From contig CM075770.1 of assembly GCA_037974665.1 (NCBI GenBank), forward strand, positions 60,213,850 through 60,277,849: a stretch of 64,000 nucleotides of DNA, written 5' to 3'. Shown piece after piece: positions 44,486-57,000 of this stretch. The position numbers and the translations under genes were made by a program. Position 1 is the stretch's first letter. Every line of letters starts with the position of its first letter. A model generated the notes under the pieces. That model was given only the letters and a program-made list of their open reading frames with translations, had not been told where the DNA came from and made no database searches. The stretch is from Ehretia macrophylla. Taxonomy: Eukaryota > Streptophyta > Magnoliopsida > Boraginales > Ehretiaceae.

Positions 44486-45820
44486 TTAAAGTCGGACTCT
44501 CCCCCTTGAATTCTCTAAAAGCTTCAACAGCTGAGAATCTGATTGTTGCGCTTCTCTGATTCTAGATAGCAATAAAGATTGGATTTGTAAACTAGCAAAT
44601 TGAATACCTGATCTAGAAGCTTTCGGTTTCCATAAACACAGTTCTTCCACAATCTCCCAATCCTTGATTATCAAACTAGACACAGAAGCTTTCCGGCTCA
44701 GTGCATCTGCAACAGTATTAGCTTTTCCCGGCAAATAGCTAATGGTACAGTTATAATCATTTAACAATTCTAGCCAACGCCTTTGCCTCATATTTAGATC
44801 TTTTTGAGAAAACAAATATTTCAAGCTTTTATGATCAGTAAATATTTCAAATTTGTTGCCCCACAAATAATGCCGCCATTTCTTCAAAGCAAAGACAACA
44901 GCTGCAAGCTCCAAATCATGTGTAGGATAATTGAGTTCATATGGTTTCAATTTCCTAGAGGCATATGCTATGACTTTACCATTTTGCATCAAAACACAAC
45001 CTAACCCATCTTTTGAAGCGTCACTATAAATCACCAAGTTCTCGGTTCCCTCAGGCAAAGCAAGGATAGGTGCAGTGGTAAGTCGCTTTTTCAACTCCTG
45101 GAAACTGGCTTCACATTTATCATCCCAATTAAACACAGTTTTCTTCTGAGTTAAAGTAGTCAAAGGTCCTGCAATCTTTGAAAAATCTTTAACAAATCGC
45201 CTATAATAGCCCGCTAATCCCAAGAAACTACGGACTTCCGTGACAGTTTCAGGTCTCTTCCACGACATAACTACATCAATTTTAGAAGGATCAACAGATA
45301 TTCCCTCATGGGAAATGATATGACCTAAAAAGGCAACCTGTTTCAACCAGAATTCGCATTTGCTAAATTTGGCAAACAACTTGTGTTCTTGCAAGGTTTG
45401 AAGTACAATCCTCAAATGCTCTTCATGCTCTGACTCAGACTTAGAGTATACTAATATATCATCAATAAAAATCACTACAAACTGATCAAGATAGGGTCGA
45501 AATACCCTCTGCATCAAACCCATAAAAGCGGCTAGAGCATTTGTCAACCCGAATGGTAAAACAACAAACTCATAATGGCCGTACCTGGTTCTAAATGCAG
45601 TCTTAGGTACATCCTCTTTCCTGATCCTCAACTGGTAATAACCCTGCCTCAAATCAAATTTTGAAAACAAAACACCACCATGTAGCTGATCAAACAACTC
45701 CTCAATTAACGGCAAGGGATATTTATTTTTCATCGTTACCTGCTTCAGACCCCGATAATCTATACACAAACGCAGAGTACCGTCTTTCTTTTTCACAAAT
45801 AACACGGGAGCACCCCACGG
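44486..45820 (-). pseudogene. Element F reverse transcriptase and RNase H
   Basis: The open frame 45805-44486 follows the TAA at 45821-45823 in the same reading frame. It includes [48 protein letters not shown] and the catalytic FIDDILVYS near 45450. RNase H follows with its acidic residues in [19 protein letters not shown] and [11 protein letters not shown], and the [12 protein letters not shown] end. It stops at 44486 because of the extra C (plus strand) at 44501-44505, where D has four. Confidence 0.93.
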
Positions 45821-47788
45821 TTACGAACTAGGCTGAATAAAACCTTTCTCAAGCAAACCCTGAAGCTGAATTTTCAATTCTTGTAACTCAGGGGAAGACA
45901 TTCTATACGGGGTTCTCGAGATAGGACTAGTTCCCGGCAACAGGTCAATCACAAATTCAATCTCCCTATCAGGTGGTAACCCAGGCAACTCCTCAGGGAA
46001 AACCCCCGGAAACTCTTTTATAATAGGTACTTCACTCAATTTCAATTTATCTCCAGGCTGATTAATTAAATAAGCTAAGTATGCATCATAGCCTTTACTC
46101 AACATTTTAGTAGCTTTAATGGATGATATAATACGTGTCCCAGTAGACTTTCGACTCCCAGTTACTTTAATAATAGGTCGGTTAGGTACTTCTAAAGTCA
46201 AAACTTTCCTCCTACAGTCCAAACATGCATAATATCGCCCCAACCAATCCATCCCTAAGATAACCTCAAAGTCCCGAAATGGCATGATAATCAAATCAAT
46301 AGGATACATGCAACCTTCAATGCAAATATTACAATCCTTACATACAGACTCCGTAACAAATTTAGTTCCCATAGGATTACCTACTTCAATCACATACGGC
46401 AGTTTATCAACTTTTAATGTAGCAGACTGTGCACATGCAGGTGTAATGAATGAATGTGTAGCCCCGGTGTCAATCAAAACTACTACCGGCTGATTATTAA
46501 TAAGAAAAGTACCTTCCACCACCACTGTCGTCTCTGGAAGCTCCTCCTGGTCGAGTGCAAATACTCGTGCCTGACCTTGCGGTACGGTAGCTGCTCCGGA
46601 AGCTCTAGTCTGACCACCCTGGCCTGAAGTCTGACCCGGACCAAATTTAAACTTGGGACAATCCCTAACTCTGTGCTGATCACTACCACAACCTGTGCAA
46701 CGGCCTAGTTTCCTCCAACACTCAGCCTCTGTGTGACCCTTACGATTGCAGTGAGTACACTGTAGATTCTTCCTAGCAGCAGCTCCTCCTGTAGGGGTCC
46801 TATAAGTAGATGTGGCAGAACTGCCCTGCTGAGATCTAGCAGTCACTGGTCGGGTCTGTGACTGTCCCTGTGGCTGGCTCTGAGCTGGTCTCGGCTGTGA
46901 CTGTACCTGAACTGGTCCTGGGTAGCTCTGAGTCTGCCTAGGCTGCTGAGTCTGCCTCTGATAACCCTGACTCTGAGACTGAAACTGCCGTTTGCTTGAC
47001 TGACTAGACTGAGCTAACACATCTGCCTTACGTTTCTCATATCTCGATGCAGCCCGAACTACTGCAGCATAGCTCGGATAATCTTGTGAAGACAAGTTAA
47101 GCATGATGTCACTCCTCAACCCTGTAATAAATCTCTGAATTTTCACATCCTCGGGCTGAACTAAAGCTGGCACATATCGAGATAGTCTCGTAAAGGTAGC
47201 CTCATACTGGTCTACAGTCATGTTCCCCTGTTTCAAAGCTATAAACTCATCCTTGTGTCTCTCACGGGCTACAACCGATACATATTTATCCCGAAACTCA
47301 CGAACAAAATCAGCCCATACATGCTGAACCCTCTCAGCATCCCATTTTTCTCTAATAGTGCGCCACCACGCCTCGGCATCACCCTCCATTAAAAATGTAG
47401 CACAGTTGATCTTTCTTTCATCGTCACACTCAAGTATTGCAGCAACTTTCTCGAATTTACTCAGCCACAACTCTGCTTTCATATCATCTGGTTCACCATA
47501 AAAACTGTATGCTCCATGATGCAGAAATTTATCAAATAAGTTACCTCCCGCAGTACCACTGCCCTCTGCTCTGGCAGTCTGATCACCTCTGCCGGTACCT
47601 GCTGTACCCTGCTGAACCACAAACTGTGCTATGGTATTCATCCCAGTAGCCATAGTAGCTAAAATCTGGGTAGTGCTCGGCTCCTGACCTTGCTGTACAT
47701 TCCCGGCTGCCCCAGCATCCTGCCCTGGTACATTCTGCCTAGGAGCCTCCTCCGGCTCACCCCGTGGTCTACCCCGTCTCCTCATCAC
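45821..47788 (-). pseudogene. Element F Gag and aspartic protease
   Basis: This 655-residue frame starts MMRRRGRPRGEPEE at 47788. Roughly: capsid domain 85-270 (AELWLSKFEKVAAIL, FLMEGDAEAWW, FVREFRDKYVS, YEATFTRLSRYVP), a Gln/Ser/Pro-rich linker to ~335, zinc knuckles ~342-380 (CTHCNRKGHTEAECW, CTGCGSDQHRVRDC), protease active site near 437 (VLIDTGATHSF), the [14 protein letters not shown] stretch, and the linker into RT ending at FIQPSS. The TAA at 45821-45823 replaces what is a Ser codon in related copies (TCA to TAA). No internal frameshift separates gag from protease. Confidence 0.93.
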
Positions 47789-48096
47789 AATGCTAGAAGA
47801 ACATCATATTATAATAGGCAAATAAACTATGCAAGATAATTTACACATGGTTTTCAAACATTTTACTCACACAAGAACACATAAAACACTTAACAACATT
47901 CAATACTAACTTTTCATATTCTTATCATATTAAGCTTTATCATTCTTTTTCATGCTAGCATGTCTTATATCTAAGTACTTAAACAATTAAACATTTACGT
48001 ATTCACATAATTCACTCCCACATATAGACCTCTACCCACATGCCAAGGAATTTAACCCGGCTTCAAGCATTATAGTAGCTCTGACACCACTTAAGG
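47789..48096 (-). promoter_or_regulatory. Element F leader and primer binding site
   Basis: The primer site is TGGTGTCAGAGC on the minus strand (48078-48089), seven bases inside the LTR. It has one mismatch to the initiator Met-tRNA complement (A to G). The ~290-base A+T-rich leader shows no gene. Confidence 0.88.
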
Positions 48097-50556
48097 TGTA
48101 ACGCCCCGAACCCAACCCCACCCTAAGTCAGGCTCGAACCCGTCACTCGGACAGAGTCTCCTCTGTACCAAGGACAAACTGATACCTGCAAACATTCATT
48201 TAAGACATCTGAACTAAAAGCAACAACTTATCCACAATAACTCCAAAGCCAAAACACAATCACAAGGCCATCCGAGCCTTAGAGCAACAATTTTCTACTA
48301 AAGCACACAAGCATGCGAGATAAGTTGGTTTTAGTTAAGTAGTTAATTACAATAAACTTCTAAGTTCCATATGAATATTTACAAACACTCCAAGCATGCA
48401 AGAGAAAAATAAAGTCTAGAATTCATTATTACAATCCAACAACTTCTTAAACTCTTAATACACATTTACTAGACATATATATATACAAGACTCTATGGTC
48501 TCAAAATACATTAACAACAAGAACTCCACGTAAGAAGCACATAAGATCCACCTCAGCACACAAGATCACTGATTCTGATCTACTTGAACTTCTTCCTCTT
48601 CTTCTACTTCTAATAGCTGGGGATTCACCTCAGCTTCTCCTGAAACATTTTAAATGAGGAGTGAGCAACAAAGTTGCCCAGCGAGGGAGGTGATGCAGCA
48701 TGTAAACGTGCAATATGATATGCAACACAAGTAAACATATATACAAGACACATAAACCATCAAGACAATAAATCAAACTATTAATCACTTTAAAAAGGAT
48801 ACGGTTCCACTTCCAAGTCTTCGATCACGAGCCACGAACCACGAGTATCACGAATATGCCGGCAAACCCAAACACCACACTTGGGATACTCCGGATGTAT
48901 CCCGATCCTACGACCCTTTCTCCCGAGGTAGGTCCATGCCCAGCAGGTGAACCACGCCTCTGGGGTAGTGGAGTATGCCTCAGCGAGAAGGGAATAGGCA
49001 CCATGGTAGTCGAGGGAGCACGGCAAGCCCGATGCCGCCCGTGTTTCTCGACGCTACCATGTCCGAAAAGGTTGCGCAACCCGATATAAGTCACAAGCAA
49101 TCAATAATATCACATAACACGTAAGAGGGATGACAAAGTAGGCCGCCCTCACATATATGCACGATAAAAGCTCATATATGTAAGATTTTAACTAATAGAT
49201 GCCAAAAGAAAACAATCAACATAATTAATTCCAATAATCTATTCAATTAACTTAAATACATCCTAAATTTTCTATGCAAGGCACTACTAACACACAACAA
49301 GTTCCAATTGCAACTAAAAGGGCTAAAAACTAGTTTTCCCCTTTTTTTAATCGAGCTTTCTTTCTCCTAAGCATAGTTCGAGATTCTCAAACCTACCCTA
49401 GTCTTTCTATATTCCTAATTAAGCTTAAAGGTACCCTTTAAAGTCATGAAAACTCATTTTCGAAGCAAAAGTTCGGGAAGGCCCCGAACGGGTTTGAACT
49501 ATAGCCATACTAACCGAATCCCAATTTCGCGAAACGAAAGCACCAAAGGTGCTTCCTTAGCTCAAGGGTACCCAAATCGATGCCCAAATTTGCCCGGATT
49601 GCATAACGTGCAAAACCCCCTTTTTAAAGTAAGCTATTTATGCCCTAAAGTTCGAATTCGGTTGATTCAACCTAACGTGGCTTTTCAATTACCTTCCCTA
49701 GGGTCTAGAGCACCTAATCGAGGCATCAATTCAAGCCAATTATCAAATTTTCTCAAAACCCTAGTTTTAGGCACTATTCATCGTCTCTTTGATCAATCTC
49801 AACATTCAACCGTTAAATTTGTTATCACACCACAAAAGTTAGCTCTAGAGGCTTTAAATAACTCATAGGAAGCATTCAACACAAGATATATAGCTATAAT
49901 TGACAATTCAATAAAATTAAACATATGCATACAAACTTTAAACTCAAACAAATAAGACTCCCTCACAATTTTGAAGATGTAGAAGCTTTGTTGAAGGTCC
50001 TAAGTTGCTCAATAACCTCCCAAGATCAAACTAAGAGCTCAAAGTGCTTGGATGAAGAAGCAAAAATCTCTATTTTTCTCTTTGAAGTGGACGGCCAGCA
50101 GGTGGGGACAAGGATGGAATTTCTGAATTTGTTTTGATGACTAATGTGCTATCTTCTATTTTATTTCATGAGGTAGTTTTATTATGTGTAGTATAAGTTT
50201 AATATTCTAAGCTAATTAATCTCAAAAACTTAATCAATTAAAGCTAATTGCTATTACAATTGCTTTCTAATTAAATACTAGCACTATTCTAACGTAACAC
50301 TATTCAAGGCTCACGGAAATTATTTTTCAAACGCATACTCCTAAGCTCGAAAGTTCAAAACGAAAATTTCTTGGCTCCTTTTAAATGTCGAGTGACCTAG
50401 GAAAAATTTAAAATCAAGCTTTCGAAACAGTCAAAAATTTTATGAATAGTGACCCACAATAAAAACAATTAAACAAGAAAAATGATGCACGTAGAAATGC
50501 GCACATAAGTATGCAACGATTATAATAGATTTAGGGTGAAATTCTCGGGTGTCACA
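48097..50556 (-). mobile_element. Element F 5' LTR
   Basis: This 2460-bp LTR has the same length as 40636-43095 and differs from it at only scattered positions. The U5 stem is at about 48148-48172, the hairpin at 48662-48680, GGTTGCGCAACC at 49070-49081, and CAAAGTAGG near 49135. It ends GGGTGTCACA at 50556, followed by TTTCC. Confidence 0.95.
48566..48639 (-). other. Conserved acidic mini-ORF after a splice-acceptor-like site (F 5' LTR)
   Basis: It appears identical to the copy at 41105-41178, including the acceptor-like ATGTTTCAG and the stop at 48566-48568. In a transcript starting in this LTR, this copy would lie in the leader ahead of gag. Confidence 0.45.
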
Positions 50557-50561
50557 TTTCC

Positions 50562-51478
50562 TGATTATATTGTCATTGTTATTATTCTTGCATTGCATCG
50601 TGGTTGCGCAACCTCATTGTCGCGGCGGATGCGATGGCCTCGCTAGGCGGCATCGGGCTTGCCAGTGTTGGTTGCCTTAGCTCCGTCTGCTATTCCCTCA
50701 CTCGCCTGGTCTGGAGATTGCCAGGCGGTGTTGGGTCGTAGGATCGGGTACATCCGAAGTACCCATTGGTGTAAGGGATGCCGACATATCGAGATTGAGA
50801 TCGTGGTTCGTGGATCGGGGATCGAAGATTTGGAGTGCTAAGGGTTATCGATTGTATCCTTTTAAAATGTGGTATTAGAATTGTTATTCACTGTTTATCT
50901 ATTGTATTAATTGTGTTAAGTTGCTGCATTGCACGTCCCCGGTAGACCTTATCCCTCACTGAGCAATTATGATTGCTCATACCTCGCTAAACATGTTTCA
51001 GGTGGTGCAGTTGGAGGAGTTGCCTTGGTTGCTATGTACTATTACTTGAGATTGGAGTGATTGCTTGCTAACTGTAGAAGACCTTGCTTGTCTACTTTAT
51101 GTTCTATTTTGGAGCCTAAGGGCTTATGTATATATATTTGAGTGGTTGCAATTTGAAAGCTAAGTGGATGTAGTAAGTGTTATGGAATTGTGGCATGTAA
51201 TAACTTATACTTCTGCTTCTAGCTACGTTGCATGCTTGTATGTGTTTATATTGTCTCTCATTGCTTAAGGCTTGGATGGCCTTGAAGTTGGGATTTCAAT
51301 TGGAAATGTTGTTCCTTTGCTTCGTGTTTTATTTGAATGCTTACAGGTTTCCAGAATGTCCACGGTCCAGTGAAAACTCTGTCCGTTTTCACTAAAATTT
51401 TGTGACCGGGTTTGGTATTGGGTTGAGAATAGCATGGTTATTAGAGCCTCCGGTCTCGTAAGGGATCGGGGCGTTACA
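50562..51478 (+). mobile_element. Element A 3' LTR, second part (after F)
   Basis: This completes the A 3' LTR after F. GGTTGCGCAACC is at 50602-50613, GGGTCGTAGGATCGGG near 50733, the hairpin TGAGCAA-TTATGA-TTGCTCA at 50960-50979, and a U5 stem (altered: CACGGTCCAGTGAAAACTCT) at 51361. It ends GGGGCGTTACA at 51478, followed by the CCCGT duplication in satellite DNA. Confidence 0.92.
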
Positions 51479-53243
51479 CCCGTGGTGGCCATTGGCCACC
51501 AAACGGTGACAAAAAGTAAAAGTTTGGTGGCCATTTTGTAGCCAATAGATAGGAAGGGGCTACAAATTAAAAATATTAATCAAATTGTTTATATAAATAA
51601 ATAAATTCATTTATTTAGAATAAAATTAATAATATAAATCAAATGGTATTTTTAGATAATTTAAAACATAGTTACAAAATTTAATGCTAAATAAATTTAG
51701 TTATTTAATATAAAATTAATTAATTTATAATTTATTATAATAAATTTTAGTTTTTGAATGCCATTTTGTAGCCCCGTGGTGGCGATTGGCCACCAAACGC
51801 TGACAAAACGTAAAAGTTTGGTGGCCATTTTGTTGCCAACAGATAGAAAGGGGGCTACAAATTAAAAATATTAATCAAATTGTTTGTATAAATAAATAAA
51901 TTCATTTATTTAGAATAAAATTAATAATATAAATCAAAAGTTGTTTTTAGATAATATAATACATATTTACAAAATTTAATGTTAAATAAATTTAGTTATT
52001 TAATATAAAATTAATTAATTTATAATTTATTATAACTAATTTTTGTTTTTGAATACCATTTTGTAGCCCCGTAGTGGCCATTGGCCACCAAACGGTGACA
52101 AAAAGAAAAAAGTTTGATGGCCATTTTGTTGCCAATAGATAGGAATGGGCTACAAATTAAAAATATAAATTAAATTTTTTATATAAATAAATAAATTCAT
52201 TTATTTAGAATAAAATTAATAATATAAATCAAACGTTATTTTCAGATAATTTAAAACATATTCACAAAATTTAATGTTAAATAAATTAAGTTATATAATC
52301 TAAAATTAATTAATTTATAATTTATTATAACAAATTTTAGTTTTTCAATGCCATTTTGTAGCCCCGTGGTGGCGATTGGCCACCAAACGGCCACGAAAAG
52401 TAAAAGTTTGGTAGCTATTTTATCACCAATTGATAGGAAAGGGCTACAAATGAAAAATATTACTCAAATTGTTTGTATAAATAAATAAATTCATTTATTT
52501 AGAATAAAATTAATAATATAAATCAAAAGTTGTTTTTAGATCATATAAAACATATTTACAAAATTTAATGTTAAATAAATTTAGTTATTTAATATAAAAT
52601 TAATTAATTTATAATTTATTATAACTAATTTTAGTTTTTGAATACCATTTTGTGGCCCCGTGGTGGCCATTGGCCACCAAACGGTGAGAAAAAGTAAAAG
52701 TTTGGTGGCCATTTTATAGCCAATAGATAGGAAGGGGCTACAAATTTAAAATATTAATCAAATTGTTTGTATAAATAAATAAATTCATTTATTTAGAATA
52801 AAATTAATAATATAAATCAAACGTTATTTTTAGATAATTTAAAACATAGTTACAAAATTTAATGTTAAATAAACTTAGTTATTTAATATAAAATTAATTA
52901 ATTTATAATTTATTATAACAAATTTTAGTTTTTGAAGGCCATTTTGTAACCCCGTGGTGGCGATTGGCCACCAAACGGCGACAAAAAGTAAATGTTTGGT
53001 GGCCATTTTGTCGCCAATAGATAGAAAGGGGGCTACAAAATAAAATTATTAATAAAATTATTTGTATAAATAAATAAATTCATTTATTTAGAATAAAATT
53101 AATAATATAAATCAAAAGTTGTTTTTAGATAATATAAAACAAATTTACAAAATTTAATGTTAAGTAAATTTAGTTATTATATAAAATTAATTAATATATA
53201 ATTTATTATAACTAATTTTTGTTTTTGAATACCATTTCGTAGC
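51479..53243. repeat. Dimeric higher-order repeat, left part of array
   Basis: Monomers alternate: type K (CCATTGG head, ACGTTATTTTCAGATAATTT-like spacer) and type L (CGATTGG head, AAGTTGTTTTTAGATAATAT spacer). The order K-L-K-L-K-L gives a ~589-bp dimer (51479 to 52068 to 52657). Confidence 0.75.
51765..51861. repeat. Fold-back module of a satellite monomer (example)
   Basis: Outer arms TTTGTAGCCCC (51765-51775) and GGGGCTACAAA (51851-51861) are perfect reverse complements. Inside them GGCCACCAAAC and GTTTGGTGGCC form a second 11-bp pair around a short A-rich loop. Many monomers also have GGTGGCCA-T-TGGCCACC. The layout resembles a small inverted-repeat transposon (MITE), but I see no target duplication around it. 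Confidence 0.85.
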
Positions 53244-54059
53244 CCCGTGGTGGCCATTGGCCACAAAACGGTGACAAAAAGTAAAAGTTTGGTGACCATT
53301 TTGTCGCCAATAGATAGGAAGAGCATACAAATTAAAAATATAAATCAAATTCTTTATATAAATAAATAAATTCATTTATTTAGAATAAAATTAATGATAT
53401 AAATCAATAGTTGTTTTTAGATAGTATAAAACATATTTACAAAATTTAATGTTAAATAAATTTAGTTATTTAAAATAAAATTAATTAATTTATAATTTTT
53501 TATTACAAATTTTGGTTTTTAAATACCATTTTGTAGTCCAGTGGTGGCGATTGGCCACCAAACGGCGACGAAAAGTAAAAGTTTGGTGGCTATTTTATCG
53601 CCAATTGATAGGAAGGGGCTACAAATTAAAAATATTAATCAAATTGTTTGTATAAATAAATAAATTCATTTATTTAGAATAAAATTAATAATATAATTCA
53701 AAAGTTATTTTTAGATAATATAAAACATATTTACAAAATTTAATGTTAAATAAATTTAATTAGGTAATATAAAATTAATTAATTTGTAATTTATTAATTC
53801 AAATTTTATATTTTTAATACCATTTTGTAGCCCCGTGGTAGCCATTGGCTACCAAACGGCGACAAAAAGTAAAAGTTTGGTCGCTAATAGATATGAAGGG
53901 GCTGCAAATTAAAAATATAAATCAAATTGGCTATATAAATCAATAAATTCATTTATCTAGAATAAAACTAATAATATAAATCAAAAGCTGTTTTTAGATA
54001 ATATAAAACATATTTACAAAATTTAATTTTAAATAAATTTAGTTATTTAATACAAAATT

Positions 54060-57000
54060 AAATAATTTACAATTTATTATAACAAATTTTTGATTTTGAA
54101 TACCATTTTGTAGTCCCGTGGTGCCCATTGGCCACCAAACGACGATAAAAAGTAAAAGTTTGGTCTCCATTTGATCGCAAATATATATGAAGGGGGTACA
54201 AATTAAAAATATAAATCAAATTATTTATATAAATAAATAAATTCATTTATTTAGAATAAAATTAATAATATAAACCAAAAGTTGTTTTTAGATAATATAA
54301 CACATATTTGCAAAATTTAATGTTAAATAAATTTAGTTATTTAATTAAAAATTAATTAATTTATAATTTTTTATAACAAATTTTAGTTTTTGAATACCAT
54401 TTTGTAGTCCCACCAAACGACGACAAAAAGTAAAAGTTTGGTGGCCATTTTGTCGCCAATAGATAGGAAGGGGCTTCAAATTAAAAATTGTAATCAAATT
54501 GTTTTTATAAATAAATAAATTCATTTATTTAGAATAAAATTAATAATATAAATCAAAAGTTATTTTTATATAATATAAAACATATTTACAAAATTTAATG
54601 TTAAATAAATTTAGTTATTTAATATAAAATTAATTAGTTTATAATTTATTATAAATATTTTTAATTTTTGAATACCATTTTGTAGCCCCGTGGTGGCCAT
54701 TGGTCACCAAACGGTGAAAAAAAGTAAAAGTTTAGTGGCCATTTTGTCGCCAATTGATAGGAAGAGGCTTCAAATTAAAAATATAAATCAAATTGTTTAT
54801 ATAAATAAATAAATTCATTTATTTCGAATAAAATTAATAATATAAATCAAAAGTTATTTTTAGATAGTATAAAACATATTTACAAAATTTAATGTTAAAT
54901 AAATTTAGTTATTTAATATAAAATTAATTAATTTATAATTTATTAAAATAAATTTTAATTTTTGAATACAACTTTGTTGGCGCGTGGTGGCCACTCGCCA
55001 CCAAACGTCGACAAAAAGTAAAAGCTTGGTGGCCATTTGGTCGCCAATAGATATGAAGGGCCTACAAATGAAAAATATAAATCAAATTATTTATATAAAT
55101 AAATAAATAAATTTATTTAGAATAAAATTAATAATATAAATCAAAAGTTGTTTTTAGATAATATAAAACTTATTTACAAAATTTAATGTTAAATAAATTT
55201 AGTTATTTAATACAAAATTAATGAATTTATAATTTATTAAAAAAAATTTAGTTTTTGAATGCCATTTTGTAGCCCCGTGGTGGCGTTTGGCCACCAAACG
55301 GCGACAAAGAGTAAAAGCTTGGTAGCCATTTTGTCGCCAGTAGATAGGAAGGGGCTACAAATTTAAAATATTAATCAAATTGTTTGTATAAATAAATATA
55401 TTCATTTATTTAGAATAAAATTAATAATATAAATCAAAAGTTATTTTCAGATAATATAAAACATATTTACAAAATTTAATGTTAAATAAATTTAGTTATT
55501 GAATATAAAATTAATAAATTTATAATTTATTAAAAAAATTTAGTTTTTGAATGCCATTTTGTAGCCCCGTGGTGGCGTTTGGCCACCAAATGGCGACGAA
55601 AAGTAAAAGTTTGGTGGCCATTTTGCAGTCAATAGATAGGAAGGGGCTACAAATTAAAAATATTAATAAAATTGTTTATATAAATAAATAAATTCATTTA
55701 TTTAGAATAAAATTAATAATATAAATCAAACGTTATTTTCAGATAATTTAAAACATATTTACAAAATTTAATGTTAAATAAATTTAGTTATTTAATATAA
55801 AATTGATTAATTTGTAATTTATTATATCAAATTTTAGATTTTTAATACTATTTCGTAGCCCCGTGGTGGCCATTTGCCACCAAACGGTGACAAAAAGTAA
55901 AAGTTTGGTGGCCATTTTGTCGCAAATAGATAGGAAAGGGCTACAAATTAAAAATATTAATCAAATTGTTTGTATAAATAAATAAATTCATTTATTTAGA
56001 ATAAAATTAATAATATAAATCAAAAGTTGTTTTTAGATAATATAATACATATTTACAAAATTTAATGTTAAATAAATTTAGTTATTTAATACAAAATTAA
56101 ATAATTTACAATTTATTATAACAAATTTTTGATTTTGAATACCATTTTGTAGTCCCGTGGTGACCATTGGCCACCAAACGACGACAAAAAGTAAAAGTTT
56201 GGTGACCATTTGGTCGCCAATAGATATGAAGGGGCTACAAATTAAAAATATAAATCAAATTGTTTATATAAATAAATAAATTCATTTACTTAGAATAAAA
56301 TTAATAATATAAACCAAAAGTTGTTTTTAGATAATATAACACATATTTACAAAATTTAATGTTAAATAAATTTAGTTATTTAATAAAAAATTTATTAATT
56401 TATAATTTATTATAACAAATTTTAGTTTTTGAATACCATTTTGTAGTCCCACCAAACGACGACAAAAAGTAAAAGTTTGGTGGCCATTTTGTCGCCAATA
56501 GATAGGAAGGGGCTTCAAATTAAAAATTGTAATCAAATTGTTTGTATAAATAAATAAATTCATTTATTTAGAATAAAATTAATAATATAAATCAAAAGTT
56601 ATTTTTATATAATATAAAACATATTTACAAAATTTAATGTTAAATAAATTTAGTTATTTAATATAAAATTAATTAATTTATAATTTATTATAAATAGTTT
56701 TCGTTTTCGAATACCATTTTGTTGCCCCGTGGAGGCCATTGGTCACCAAATGGTGAAAAAAAGTAAAAGTTTGGTGGCCATTTTATCGACAATAGATAGG
56801 AAGGGGATACAAATTAAAAATATATATCAAATTATTTATATAAATAAATAAATTCATTTATTTAGAATAAAATTAATAATATAAATCAAAAGTTGTTTTT
56901 AGATAGTATAAAACATATTTACAAAATTTAATGTTAAATAAATTTAGTTATTTAATATAAAATTAATTAATTTATAATTTATTATAATGAATTTTAATTT

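Larger units (their letters stand above)
40636..50556 (-). mobile_element. Element F: nearly intact gag-pol Ty3/gypsy chromovirus
   Basis: This 9921-bp element lies in the 3' LTR of A and has the exact duplication TTTCC (40631-40635 and 50557-50561). Both LTRs are 2460 bp and look about 99% identical by eye. Minus-strand order: primer site, Gag, protease, RT, RNase H, integrase with chromodomain-like end, polypurine tract. Only two lesions were found in the coding part: a TAA at 45821-45823 and one extra base in a run of five C at 44501-44505. It is probably the most recent insertion here. Long LTRs and a C-terminal chromodomain suggest a Tekay/Del-like lineage (not proven). Confidence 0.95.
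1682..51478 (+). mobile_element. Element A: giant-LTR, gene-less Ty3/gypsy-type retrotransposon (outermost host element)
   Basis: The element starts TGTAAAACCCC and ends GGGGCGTTACA, flanked by the exact 5-bp duplication CCCGT (1677-1681 and 51479-51483). Removing the insertions C and F leaves a 5' LTR of about 4.50 kb (1682-5473 plus 35579-36288), an interior of 748 bp, and a 3' LTR of about 4.52 kb (37037-40635 plus 50562-51478). A Met-tRNA primer site and a polypurine tract are present, but no gag or pol. It therefore resembles a large retrotransposon derivative, although the interior is much shorter than is usual for that class. Movement must have used proteins supplied by another element. 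Confidence 0.93.
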
